DNA of 64,000 bases from Coniochaeta sp. PMI_546. Taxonomy: Eukaryota > Ascomycota > Sordariomycetes > Coniochaetales > Coniochaetaceae. Shown piece after piece: positions 10,307-21,859 of this stretch (its first letter is position 1; every line of letters starts with the position of its first letter). Made by a program: the position numbers and the translations under genes. The DNA is taken from assembly GCA_021432605.1 (NCBI GenBank), contig MU271143.1, forward strand, positions 3,233,277 through 3,297,276, in the 5' to 3' direction. Under the pieces are notes generated by a model. The model was not told where the DNA came from. It saw only the letters and a list, made by a program, of their open reading frames with translations, and did not search any database.

Positions 10307-11612
10307 TCAAATCGTAATCATGGGTTCAAACCCGTTGTCATTGACGCCACTGTCAGCCGCTTTATCGTTATCATCCTCGCTCAAGCCCAGCTCGATGCGA
10401 TCAGGCACGTCCTTCTTGCTCGCCCGCGCAGACGTCTCGCCCCAAGCACGCATCCGAGCCAGCTCCTGGATTGCAGACTCGAGCCGTTGCGTCCTGCGGC
10501 GAACAATGGTCTTGTTGACCTCATCAGCCACCTGTTTCCGCAGATCTGAGCGGAGCAGCGCCGCCAGCTCGGGCTGCAGACTGTCGTGGGGGAAGATGAG
10601 GAGCACCATTGTCTTCTCCAGAGCATCCAGAAACTCGGGGTTCGTAGACGCCCGAGGACCGAGCTTCTGGGTTGCAAACTCCAGGGCAGGACTGATGTCT
10701 CCGTTGTTGCATTTCCGAATCAGTTCGACCAGCTGAAGCCGGAGGAGAGAAAAGTGCAGTTTGGACTCTTTGTCCAGGATCTGTCGCGTGTTAGACATGT
10801 CTTTTTGAGAACAAGTATATAACAAGCGGGGTTGAATAGGAGAATGCTCATAAAATAAGTGGTTGTTTCTCATCAACGGCCGAAGCCTAAGCGTGGTGCA
10901 TGTTTGAAACTCGTATTCTAATCACTGCGAGTGGGGGAACCGCATAAAGAGAAAACGCTGTGACGCTTACCTCTGGATCAAGCTGATTTAGACCAGCTAT
11001 AGCCACCTCGATATCACCGTTATGGATAGCGTTCTGGATCTCCCGGCGCTCCGCGATCTCAGAGTCCTCCTGTTGCTCTTGCAGGTTGGCCTCCTTCGAG
11101 AACTTCTCTGCCGCTTTGGGGTATCCCTCCATCATAAGATAGTCGAGGATCAGAGAGTTGATGTCACTATATGGTATTAGTCTTGGCCAGCACAAACGTA
11201 TCGAGTGAACGGTAAGTGGAACAAGGCAAATGTCAGTGTTTTACGAGATAGAGCAGGTTTTCTCAGCATGCTTAATTGCTTAGAGAGATTCCCATTATGT
11301 GCGTTCATCATAGTATGCAGGGAGGTTGGAGCGACAGGGATGATAGAACAGCTTCGATGCGTACCTTTTAGGCGACTTGACGGCGGCCGCTCGCGTGTTG
11401 AAGAGATTCTGCTTGGCCGCATTGGCCGTCGCAGTGGACGACTGAAGCAAGCGCGTTAGCAAGGACAGCAACATATGTACATGTACCCAGTGTTGGACGC
11501 AACATACCATCCTGCCGAGCTTCTCTCGGAAGTGCGCGACAACTCTGTTCCAAAAGGCGACGTCGTCGATGTTAAGACCACTGCTGTTGAGCGCCGCACT
11601 CAAGCTAGACAT
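10307..11612 (-). CDS. gid8: GID/CTLH ubiquitin ligase complex subunit Gid8
   Basis: Core scaffold subunit of the GID (CTLH) E3 ligase, which in yeast degrades gluconeogenic enzymes when glucose returns. Four exons, 11508-11612, 11365-11441, 10971-11166 and 10307-10780, give 283 residues, typical for Gid8/TWA1. Order of parts: a short head (DDVAFWNRVVAHFREKLGRM), a LisH motif (DINSLILDYLMMEGYPKAAE), a CTLH motif (AERREIQNAIHNGDIEVAI), then a CRA region (LHFSLLRLQLVELIRK through DSLQPELAALLR and on to the acidic tail SEDDNDKAADSG). All three splice junctions keep frame and restore family peptides. It diverges from the uridine kinase gene across 513 bp. Confidence 0.93.
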
Positions 11613-12125
11613 AAGAGCTCAGCTCGATAGTGTCCTCACATTTGATACTGCGTCTTCAACAAGCCCTCGAGAGGAGGGTTTGGATGAAGATTGGAATAAA
11701 GAAAGAGGAAGATGGTTGAGAACGAGGTTGGTTGCGATGTTAAAAAGGGAAAAGAATTGCTGGTGCGGAGCTCTGGGATGAGGTTCAACGGTGGGGCACA
11801 CAAAGCTCGGGCAACAGCCTCAGAGCCTGCAGGAGTACAGGTGTCTGTGGCTTGTCAGATCCAAAGCGCCACAGTTGAAGGTCCACGAAGATCCACACTT
11901 CAATGGAGCTTCACATTTCGCTGAGACCGTGAGACTTCTCAGCCTTGGAGGGCGCCGAGCATCTTTCTCATGTTTCTATGGTAATCTCTTCACTATATTG
12001 GCAGTTCCACCCTTCTATATCACTACTGGCCGACTTAAGTCCATTTCTTTCTTCTCCAATAGGAACAATGCTATAGCAATCGTAGCTTAAACCCCAGAAC
12101 AGCGTCGAGCCTCAGCTGCCTAGAT
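11613..12125. promoter_or_regulatory. Divergent promoter region, gid8 / urk1
   Basis: 513 bp between the start codons of two divergent genes, so it must hold both promoters and 5' UTRs. I cannot point to a specific factor site. Confidence 0.5.
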
Positions 12126-13738
12126 ATGCAGGACACCGTCAGAGCCACCATGGATGCTATACACGGAGCTAGCAACGGCAATATAGAGAAGATGGACAGC
12201 ACGATAGCATCCCGAGCTCACTACTCACCCCCGTGGGCGGATGTCAGCATTATCGGTGTTGCAGGTAGCTCCGGCTCGGGCAAGTCAACTCTCTCACAGG
12301 CCATCGTGAGGAAGCTGAACCTACCCTGGGTTGTTATTATGTCGATGGTGCGAGTCAATGCTGCCACCTCACCGTCTTTGGGCTAGACGTGACCCTGTGC
12401 TCACCCTGCTCTTGGTTAGGACTCCTTCTACAAGAGACTCACACCTGCGCAACACAAAAAAGCATTTGAAAATGACTATGATTTTGACTCCCCCGAGGTA
12501 AGCTGCACGTTCCGTGATCCTGTGAGAGTTTTAGTGCTGATCGGACTTAGGCCATTGATTTCGACGTCTTAGTTGACTGTCTCCGAGATCTTAAAGCTGG
12601 GTGAGTACAAGACTCTTGGCCGCTCATGCCGAGCGTACGGCCGCGAGCACGAGTGAGATGGTTCTGACTTTGCCGCAGAAAACGTGCAGAGATTCCGATC
12701 TACTCTTTTGAGAAGCACGATCGTGAGGACAAGACAACATCAATCTATTCGCCCCACGTCCTCATTCTCGAGGGCATTTTTGCCCTGTACGACCCCAGAG
12801 TCCTGGAGCTGCTGGACATGAAGATCTTCTGCGAAGCAGACGCCGACACCTGTCTGTCACGACGGCTGCTTCGTGACGTTCGAGACCGAGGCCGAGACGT
12901 CGAAGGCATCATAAAACAGTGGTTCGCATGGGTAAAGCCAAACTTCGAGAAGTACGTCGATCCGCAGAGGAAAGTGGCAGACATCATCGTCCCACGCGGA
13001 GTCGAGAACCGCGTGGCCATGGCCATGGTCGTCCAGTTTATCGAGCAGAAACTGCTCGAAAAGTCGCGCCACCACCGCGCTGCCCTGACACAGCTCGAGC
13101 TGGAGGCCCAGTCCAAGCCGCTTTCCAAGAAGGTTACTGTGCTGAAGGAGACTCCGCAGCTCAAAGGCATGAACACTATAATCCACGACATCGACACGTC
13201 TAGTGAGGACTTTATTTTCTATTTTGACCGTCTGGCCGCCTTGCTTATCGAGCAGGCGCTGAACAACGTCTCTTTCGCCTCCACGACGGTGACAACACCG
13301 GGCGGATATACGTACAATGGTCTTCGACCCTGCGGCATCGTCAGCGCCGTCATTCTTGTTCGCGGAGGTGCTGCGCTGGAGACGGGCCTGCACAGAGTCA
13401 TCCCCGATTGCCGGACGGGCCGGGTGCTCATCCAGAGTAACCTACGAACTGGCGAGCCGGAGCTGCACTACCTCAAGCTGCCGCACGACATAGATCAGCA
13501 CGAAGCGGTGCTATTGCTTGATGCGCAGATGAGCAGTGGCGGATCGGCGCTCATGGCCGTGCAGGTTCTCGTTGACCATGGCGTGAGGTTGGACAGGATC
13601 GTCCTCGCGACATATAGTGCTGGCCGGATGGGGTTGTACAGATTAACCAATGTGTTTCCTGATATCGCGGTCGTGGTAGGTAGCATTGTGCCGGATGTGG
13701 AGGAGAGGTGGGTTGAGAAGAGGTACTTTAGGTGTTGA
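12126..13738 (+). CDS. urk1: Uridine kinase with C-terminal UPRT-like domain
   Basis: Pyrimidine salvage enzyme that phosphorylates uridine and cytidine to UMP and CMP. Exons 12126-12347, 12420-12497, 12551-12600 and 12679-13738 give 469 residues. N-terminal P-loop kinase: Walker A GSSGSGKS (about 47-54), DSFYK lid/substrate segment at the second exon start, FDSPEAIDFDVL, the LILEGIFALYD segment and RRLLRDVRDRGRD. The C-terminal half is uracil phosphoribosyltransferase-like (about 280-469): GMNTIIHDIDTSSEDFIFYF, then TYNGLRPCGIVSAVILVRGG, then LLLDAQMSSGGSALMAV where a PRPP loop would sit. Eukaryotic Urk1 proteins commonly keep this second domain. Whether it retains UPRT activity cannot be told; the loop DAQMSSGGS resembles the family's PRPP-binding loop. 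Confidence 0.93.
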
Positions 13739-13916
13739 GGCAGTATATCCATAGATACCAGTCATGGTTTAAGCATGTTGTAGAACAGTACACGAAATAT
13801 TTGGCAGTTGTGACAAATGCAGCTGGAAACAAATAAGCCTCTCATTTAGTGTGTCATGCTTGAGGTCCCATATATGTACAATCCGCCCACCTCCTTCCCT
13901 GCCCTTCATGGCCACT

Positions 13917-14644
13917 CTACTTCGTCCGGATATGCTTCAGCTTCGTGGGTGAGTACAAGAAGTTGTTGGCGTAAGCCTTGGGCGCGAACTTGCGCTCGTT
14001 GGGCTCCTGGACAAAGTACTCGTAGCCCTGCTTCTCCGCGAAGGCGATGGCGTCCTCCTTGCTCTTGAAGGAGATGTGTGTTCCCTGCATGAAGTCTCCG
14101 GACGACTGCCAGCCCATCAAGGGGTTCTCCCATCGGTGGCCCTTGCCCAGGACGTCCCAGTCCATCCGCCACTTGCTGCCGTGCCATTTGCCGCTCTGGG
14201 TGGCGGGCTTTGCGGGTTGGTAGATGCTAGATTTCATGTTAGAGAGATCCGAACAGCGAGGCACGATGGGAGGTCGGTCATCATTACCGGACTGTGCGCG
14301 CTTGCAGCTCCATTGGAGCGCCGGAGACGATGGCGGCCGGGACGGAGGTGGTGTCTTCGCTGCCGTCTTGTATGTGCTTCGGCACCGGGGTGAAGGTGCT
14401 AGATCAATCGGTCAATACAAGCCTGTCTATGACCGACAGATAGTATAGGAAGGACATACGAGGTAGCCTTATCGAACTGAGCCTCGTAGTTGGGGTCGTT
14501 GTGTCGCGGCACGTCCAGCGGGGCCTCTTCACGAGATGTTGTCGGCACCGAGCTTGCGAGGCGCTGGGACGCTGGGAGGAAGGAAGGGGTCCGCGATGCA
14601 CTGCGTAGCAGCCGCGCTGCAGAGGATGCCCTTAGCGAGGCCAT
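13917..14644 (-). CDS. ndufs4: NADH:ubiquinone oxidoreductase 18-21 kDa subunit (NDUFS4)
   Basis: Accessory subunit of mitochondrial complex I that stabilises the N-module. Exons 14460-14644, 14288-14398 and 13917-14226 give 201 residues. The N-terminus ([18 protein letters not shown]) is Arg/Ser/Ala-rich without acidic residues, a clear mitochondrial presequence. The conserved body runs from [12 protein letters not shown] through [38 protein letters not shown] and the C-terminal [20 protein letters not shown]. Both introns fall in the less conserved N-terminal half. The gene is head-to-head with atp17, 306 bp apart. Confidence 0.93.
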
Positions 14645-14950
14645 GGCTTTTTCGATGCTCGGAAGTCTTGTCCTACTGGCCAATCTGCGAAGCTGCGGAT
14701 GGTGAGGTTGAAGGTGTGAGGTCAATGTTGGATTCGAGGTCCAAAGTGTCCCCACCTGCACATGGCTGATTGGTTGGCCGGAAACAGCCGCGCAAGAATG
14801 TCTAGCCGAGAATCGTCAATCGAGCTCTTTTCCCGCTCCGACCGCGACAACATCATCGAACTGGGAGCCCCAATTGGAATCGCTGACTGAACTCTGCGAC
14901 ACCGTTTCTCTTTCTTCTTGTCCCTGTGTGAGCGAACCATTCCCTCCATC
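14645..14950. promoter_or_regulatory. Divergent promoter with CCAAT boxes, ndufs4 / atp17
   Basis: This 306-bp gap separates the start codons of two divergent respiratory-chain genes. CCAAT pentamers are visible at 14680-14684 (+) and 14769-14773 (-), and an overlapping CCAATTGG at 14870-14877 reads as a CCAAT box in both orientations. In fungi the Hap2/3/5 CCAAT-binding complex regulates respiratory genes, so a shared control region is a reasonable inference. Five-base motifs are common by chance, so this is not proof. Confidence 0.5.
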
Positions 14951-15637
14951 ATGAGCTTCGTCACTCGCCGAGCGCTCTCGACGCTCATCCCGCCCAAGGT
15001 TTGTCTTCTGCCCTCTCCAGCCTTCCTCCTTAGCGGCTGCTAACATGTGCGTATAGGTTGCTTCGCCCAAGGTACGATTATCTCGATGTTCTCCGTTTCT
15101 CGACGTTTGCTTGTTGTTTGAGGAATCTGGGACTTTTGTGAAGAGAGGGGCCTATGACAACTGAAGTCAACAACTGCGGCGCTGGACGATGACGACCGCG
15201 AAGCGAACTCGGGTATTTGGAAGTTGGGAATGTCATTTTGCTGACAATACTGCTCCTACCAGGCAATCGGCGCCAACCCTGATGCTCTGCGCATGCAGAG
15301 GGTCGTCAAGTTCTACGAGAAGCTTCCCCGTGGACCCGCCCCTGAGGTCAAGGCCACCGGCCTTCTCGGCAGGTACCAGGCCAAGCACTTTGGCAAGAAC
15401 CCGAGCGGAAAGCGTACGTTTCTTCTCTCAGGGCTACATCGCGGTGGTTTGCATACATTTGGCAGGATGTAACTGACGATTCTCTAGCCATCCTCCACGC
15501 TATCGGTCTCCTCCTCGTTGTTGGCTATGCCCAGAACTACTACTTCCATCTCCGTAAGTTTCTTCGCGTCGGCGTGCGTCGTTGTTTATGATGCTGACAG
15601 TATTTGCAAAGGCCACCACAAGAATAACGCTCACTAA
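14951..15637 (+). CDS. atp17: Mitochondrial F1Fo-ATP synthase subunit f (Atp17)
   Basis: Small membrane subunit of the Fo sector and peripheral-stalk base. Five exons: 14951-14998, a 15-nt micro-exon 15057-15071 coding VASPK, 15263-15413, 15488-15553 and 15612-15637. Product 101 residues, the usual fungal size. It begins MSFVTRRALSTLIPPK (targeting-like), then IGANPDALRMQRVVKFYEKL, GPAPEVKATGLLGRYQAKHF, and one membrane helix HAIGLLLVVGYAQNYYF near the C-terminus, ending RHHKNNAH. All phases close. Four introns in about 300 coding bases is dense even for a fungus. Confidence 0.92.
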
Positions 15638-16833
15638 GCGTCTCTGCGGGCTTGGAAGGATGGTATGGAGACAAGAGTCTCGGGCAGTTGTATATAACCT
15701 GTTGTCACAATAGACTGGAGTGAACCTACGCTTCGGGACGTAATATGCTCCTTTGTACTTCCAGAGCTGACTTGTGAATTTTGTGGCGTAGCTGTGTCTG
15801 TTGGCAGAGTTGACTTTGTGAAGCAACGAGCCAAGCTGTGTCCTGCTGTCGAGTGTTCTTCGCCAGCCATTTACTATTTATTTATCAAAGTGAAGAGTCG
15901 GCGTCAACTGGCTGACTGACAGTAATTTAAAACGACGAGGTCAGTAAAGTAAGGTAGACGATGGACTGACTGTTCACTCTTGGGGCAAGAATGCCATCAC
16001 CAGACGGAATACAAAAACCCTCCAACCATCAGCTCTTCCCCTTCAACCTTGGCTTCTTCATGTCGCCCCAACTCTCTCTCCCTTACCCACACTTTCTTCT
16101 CTGATTTGATAAGTAAACCGTCAACTTATCGACGCTCACCTAGATACCTCTACTGTGGTACCTGTACTTACTTAATACCCAGGTGGTTTGTCTTGGTGAG
16201 CGTACGCTCCTTCCCAACCGCTTTCCATTGTCTTACATAATCCGCTGTTTGCGGAGAATCGGTCTTGGCGCTGTGAGTCGAAGGTCGAAACGAATTGGGC
16301 GCTAAACCGTATTCAGCAGCGACGACTCTCCTCGGGCACCTGCCAGTTGCAACGTCGTCAACCTGCGAAAAAGACGTGAGCCAGGGTCCCGTTCCCAGCC
16401 GCATCTCGACTTCCGTCCTCCTTCAATCATCTCCTCCCGACCTCACCCTTCCATCCCTCTCCCTTGCCATATTACCGCACCACGACGACGACGGAGGCAC
16501 ATACGCCCCTCAGTCACATTTCTCCTCCAAGGGAAAGAAGAGGGTCAGTAATACTCTCTGGTCCATCACGTCCGCACCGCTTTTGCGACGAGCTTCCAAA
16601 ACCCTGCACCGTCCCGACCACCACCTGCCGTGTCCGTGGCCGACAGGGCCCGCTCTCATCGCCTCGTGCCAGTCTCCGGGCTCAGACATACTGACTGACT
16701 CTTTACTAGCCATATTAGCATCGCCGCCCCCCTCATAATATCATCATACCCAATCTCAGCGAACGGTGACCTGGACGTCTCTGCGCACCCTCGGTCATCA
16801 CTACCACCAGATCCCGAGAACACACAAACCTGT
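15638..16833. other. 1.2-kb intergenic / 5' leader region
   Basis: Holds the atp17 3' flank and the promoter of the following proline-rich gene. The part from about 16000 is pyrimidine-rich with TC-rich blocks, common in fungal promoters and long 5' UTRs. Open frames such as 16295-16738 have low-complexity composition and no motif, so they are not called. Confidence 0.45.
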
Positions 16834-19800
16834 ATGATGGCCACTGAGGCACCTCAAGAGAGACCCCATGAAGCTTCTGTGACCTCCGACGAGCCTGTCA
16901 GTCTTTCTTCTTGTACCCTATCTGTGCACCTGTGTTATACCGACTGACACATAGCTTCTACTGCAGTCCATCCAGATCGATACTGACGCCCAAAATGTCG
17001 ATTCCGACCAACCGCACGTGAACGGCGACAACGCCAGCACTGCTACGGATGAGATTGAGAATAAGCAAATCTCAGACATTGTCGACGATCTGGTAAACTC
17101 GGCCGAAGTAAGCATTAGTGGAGGATCAGATACCGAAGCTTCGCGCTCGAAGCTCAGTAACGACGACAAAGGCCATGGACGAACCTCCTCCTCCGTCAAG
17201 AAACCGGCCTCCTTCAAGGCCGTGTCCGTCAACAAAACCTTTCTCGCTGCCAAGGGCGCCTCCACCAACGCACCATCCAAAGTGAACGACAAGTCGGCCG
17301 CCGCATCCGGTGCATCGACCCCAGGAGCCAACTCTCTCGCTGCCGCCAGACCACGTCTGATTGCCAAGTCTGGTTCCGGGCTGGTTACAAAGTCATCTAC
17401 TGGACTTAACGGAGCTACAGGCACGGCACCAGACCCGAATGCGGTTTGGAACAAGAATAGACGTAAGGCTGCTGTTTAGAGAATCCCAAGTTCTGCACGG
17501 TCTCTTGATATCTAACGTGTGACTAGCCGTTCCGCCACCCGAACCGAAAAAACTGACCGATGAGGAGTTGAAGAAGTATGGCATTCACATGGCCACACGC
17601 CTCCACACTGATGATACCAAGGGCCAGGCAAACTGGGCAGATATTGACGACGACGATGAGGACTGGGCGCCCGAGTCTATCACTTGGAAAGATGGGACTA
17701 AGATCACCATTCCACATGTCGAAGAGCACGCACAGCCACCGGCCGCACCAACCCCTCCGCCGGTCTCAGCGCCCGCACCGATTCAACAGATTGCCGTGAA
17801 AGAGGTAGAGAAACCGAAGTCGCCGGCGCCGAGCATTTTGGCGTCTAAACCGACTCTCCCCAGCGGCAAGGGTCTCGTCTTCTCAAAAGGCGCTCCCGAG
17901 AAGCCGACGCTGGTCGCGAAGCCTCCCGCACCCCCCACGCCTGTCAAGTCTCCCTGGGCACAAATCCCCAAGATCGACAATGCTTCTCCCATTGTTGTTG
18001 AGCCGCCCACGTTGCAGCAAGGACCAGCAAAGTTCGGTCCTAGCATCCCCGGTCCTAAGAGTGCTACGCCTCCACCACCGAAAGAGATTGCGGCGGATGA
18101 CTTCAGCCGGACTCCCTGGCGTGACGGTCCTGGTGCCCCGAATAGAGAGCTCTTCAACTCCCAGAGCGGACGCTACGAACCTGTCACAGACCGTCGAGGG
18201 TCTGTCAGGACCGACCAGCACGCTAGACCGGCCGCTGTTCTACAAAGAACCTCGCACGAGACGCAGGGGCCCGCCGAGCCATCAGCGGCCTTCCAGACTA
18301 GCCGTGTCAGCGAGCAACACAACCCGTATGGTCGGCGGAGAGGTTCCTCGATTGTGAGCGGAGGCAGCGGCTCATACATGCATCTCAAGGGCCATGACCA
18401 GCCTTTAGCGCCGCCCGAACTACTCACAGCGCGGAGGGAATCTTTTACGGCGGTCACTGACGGTCCAAGGTCTCCCATCAGGAATTTCTCCCCAACTGCT
18501 CAGCACCCTGGCCAGCGACCGCTCGCGAACCAGAATTGGCAGCCGCATATCTCGCCCGCTTCCGTGCATTCTCTACCGCATCAACCACCTACAGAAGCAC
18601 CCTTCTCCGCCGGACCTCAGCCGACTGCTGCAACGGGGGCGCCGGTTGTGACTGAAGACGACATCGCACTTCAGAAGCGCCTCATGCACGAGAAGCGGGA
18701 GTTGGCGAAGAAGCGTCGACAGGAAGAGGAAGCCCGCGAGGAGGCAGCGCGACGGGAGAGAATACGTCTGAAGCTGGAGGCATTAGGCCCTGCACCGGAG
18801 TCGAGGAGTGCGAAGAAGGCGGCCACGAAGGACGAGGTCTCCACTGATGCGCAAAATCAAAAACGCGAGACGCCTGTGCAGAAGCCTGCAGTTCCCGACA
18901 CCAAGCCGTCGGAGGGTGCAGCAACTACGCCACCCGAACAGGAGACAAAGATGGAAAGTTCGATCAATGGAGTGCCCGATCAGCCACAACCCCCGAGGCT
19001 GCCAAATCAGGACAACGTTGAGGTGCGGTCTCAGCAGCAGGGGCCTCCGAATGTCAGTGGGTGGCCCACTGGTCCTGCGCGTTCGCAGCCCTTTTCCCAC
19101 AACAACGTCTGGGCCTCGCCGTATAGTGACAGCCGCAGCCTCGGAAACGGCACGTTCAATCCGGACCTGGCAGCCAAGCATGTTCCTGGTCCCATTGCCC
19201 CCCCGAGCACTGGTCGGGTTCCGTCTGGTCCTTCGGCAAGGCCTGCGCCCATAGGACCCCCGGGACAGGGATCCCGCCGGCCGCCTGGGACCCAACCACG
19301 GAATCAGATGCAGAATGCATGGGCGGCGTCTGTCCAGGCCGATGATGTTGTTCTGACCAAAGAGATGCGTGCTAAACGCGAGGCGAAAGAGCAGGAGCTT
19401 CAGGCTGAGGGTCTTGATTTCGCGGCTGTCCAGGCTCCCATCAAGGATACGTGGCGGCCCACCAAGGTCAATGACGACGGCAGGCGGGTCAATGAAAAAG
19501 CCCAGCAGGCCTATCATGCGAGCAAAGCCCCCGGCTGGGGTCATTCCGCCGAATTGGGCGCCCAGCAACCTCATGGTCAGCCATCGGTATCCGCACATGC
19601 TTCTTCCGAATATGTCCAGCAACCTGCTGCTGCTGGCCCGCCCACCGAAGCATCGTCCGGCTCTATTCTCGGCACAGCTACACAACAGACTAAGAGCTCG
19701 AGGTTCTTCCCTTCGCGTGATGTCCGTCAGGAGGCAACCGCTGGAACGGATAATCGGGGTCGGTCGTCTTCGCCTTCTCCTCCGCCTCCCGACATGGCCG

Positions 19801-20657
19801 GCCATCCCGCCTTTGACGGCGATGTGGCTCATCCGCACGTGTCACTGCCGCGGCCGCAGCCGGTCGTCCGCCTTCCACCTCCCAAGGCGGCGCCAGCCCC
19901 GACGGCAGCCCCCAGGCAAGGTCAAGGGCCGAGTTTTGGGTGGGCTGCACCAGCACCCTATAAGGAGCTTGAGACTGCCCCCGTACCACCAACTGGACCC
20001 GCAAACAACTGGCAAGCGCGTATCGATAGCCTTCTCGGCGTCAAAGCTTCGTCGCATGCCAAGTCCGTTCCCGTCGATTCTGCTACTCGCCGATCCCTTG
20101 AGCACCCGCAGTACGCGCAATCTGCTACTGTCTCCCTTCCTCGAGGCCTATTCAAGAACCTGCCTTCCGATAATGACGGCTCCCCTACGTCGAAAGATCC
20201 AGCTGAGACGTGCTTCGAAGAGCAGGAGATGGGGTCACTTCCGCCGGTCAGACTGCCCAAGGATACCCCCGAGGCAGCCTGGCATCCGTCGGTGCCACCG
20301 AAGCCACTACCAAAGAAGCTCTGGCCTAGTGTGTCCAGCGCCGAGCAGCTGTCGTTCTACAGCGACACAAACGGCAACGGAACTGTCATCTACGTCTATG
20401 CCCCGGGAATGAACGATCGCAAGATTATCACGATCCCCTTCTCGCGGAACCGCAGCAACCCTCGCCGAGGTGGACGGGGCGGCCGACATCCCTCGCAGCA
20501 GCAACGTGGAGGAAAAGGCCGCGAGCCGTCTTCCTCATACTCGAATGACCAGGGGTCTTCCTCACCGGGTCCATCTGGCAGTCGTGGCGGACGTGGTGGC
20601 TATCCACGACGTGACAACTGGTCTCGACACAGCGGCCCGGCGCCGATCCCGACCTAG
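16834..20657 (+). CDS. Large proline-rich, disordered protein with C-terminal RGG repeats
   Basis: Exons 16834-16896, 16967-17462 and 17527-20657 give about 1229 residues. I do not recognise a named family. The best-ordered element is near residue 190-240: DEELKKYGIHMATRL followed by NWADIDDDDEDWAPESITWK and DGTKITIPHVEE. Most of the rest is Pro/Ser/Ala/Gln-rich. A highly charged helical stretch (KRLMHEKRELAKKRRQEEEA and on to LKLEALG, coded at about 18675-18790) and a related one (LTKEMRAKREAKEQELQAEG, about 19353-19415) may be single alpha-helices or coiled coils. The tail is Arg/Gly-rich (RRGGRGGRHPSQQQRGGKG, then GSRGGRGGYPRRDNW), as in RNA-binding proteins. A role in mRNA binding or granules is inference from composition only. 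The start may be either of two adjacent ATGs (16834, 16837). Confidence 0.8.
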
Positions 20658-21859
20658 ATGTTTCCGGGCTGCTCTTACCGATCCATTCTTGGATCGGAGT
20701 CCTGGTAGTTCTTATCTCAAATCTCAAAAGATGTCTAGACTGAGCCGGAAATATCTGTCAACCGACGGTTTTCTTGGCCTAGTGTTCTGGTATCACTGTG
20801 GAAAGGCGTCTGCAGACGTCTTGCGTGGGTTGTTCCGGCTCGCACACAAGGTCGGACAACGTGTATTATTCTTCTTTCTCCTTCAGCAGCATATTCTCGC
20901 GTCATTGACGTTGGCCAATATATGGTCGGTCACTGGCACAATGCTCGGACCTGTTATTTCGTGGTGGCATGGCTAGAATGTCATGATATGGGAGCCCTGT
21001 GGCTTGCTGGTGTCTGTGCGCGCTCGGTGACCGGCTCTCACTGTCCTTTTTTATGGATGGAAACAACGTGTGCATCAGTCGGCCGGGACCAGGGGCTGTA
21101 GTATCTTCGGCCTCGAACGAGGGAAACAGGGGTATCTGCTGCGATTACTGCCGCAAATTGCTTCTTTTTGGTGGGACCGGATGTCGAGATAGGAGAAGCG
21201 CTTGATGACAAGGTGGCTGGATCACGGACCTGTGTCTGACAGCGATCTCAGGAGGAAACGAAGGGGGGGAAACGTGGCAAATACTGGCAAGATCTCATTT
21301 GGCGGGCTCGGTCCGGGGTCAACAAATATTTATCGTGGAAACTGTTCTTCCACGGTGCTTGTTGTTTGGCTTGAGGGGACCAGTCTGAGCGGGTTTCGCT
21401 GCGCACACCTCATATTATGTTAGTTGGTAAATTGCAGTCGGTCCGTCGGTCTGTCGGCCGGTCACTGCGGGAGAGAAATACAGAGCAAAATGATCATTGC
21501 AGGTGTCTGTCTGTGACGGACGTATTGGTGATACCTAAGATGTGACTTGTCCTCGTCAAATTTCAGTCACGAAGTTCCTGATGTAATGTATATCCTCTCA
21601 TGAATGAATCCTGGTGGTACATTTGACAAGGTACATCGCCATTCAAGGAGTATATCTTCGCCCGTATGTGAACGTTTGTCCCGTAGATGCGGAGGCTAGT
21701 CGACATGGTTGCAGGTTGCACTCGTCCGATGTTATCCGTTCCGGACCGGAGCCGGCGCAAGCGGACCCACTCGTTCACCCCTCCGTCAGTCTCACACTCC
21801 GGTTCCTCTCTCTCCTTCCGTGACATCACCACATCCGTGACAGCTCTCTATATCATCCG
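20658..21859. other. 1.2-kb intergenic region
   Basis: Follows the proline-rich gene and precedes the aminotransferase gene. It probably includes a long 3' UTR and a promoter. I see no additional gene or RNA. Confidence 0.45.

Noticed and set aside
10108-10317. 69-codon plus-strand frame starting with ATG
   Set aside because: Overlaps the gid8 3' end, no motif, no homologue recognised. It could be a tiny gene but I have no positive evidence.
18783-19838. 351-codon minus-strand open frame
   Set aside because: Antisense to the proline-rich gene; Arg/Leu/Gly-rich with no motif.
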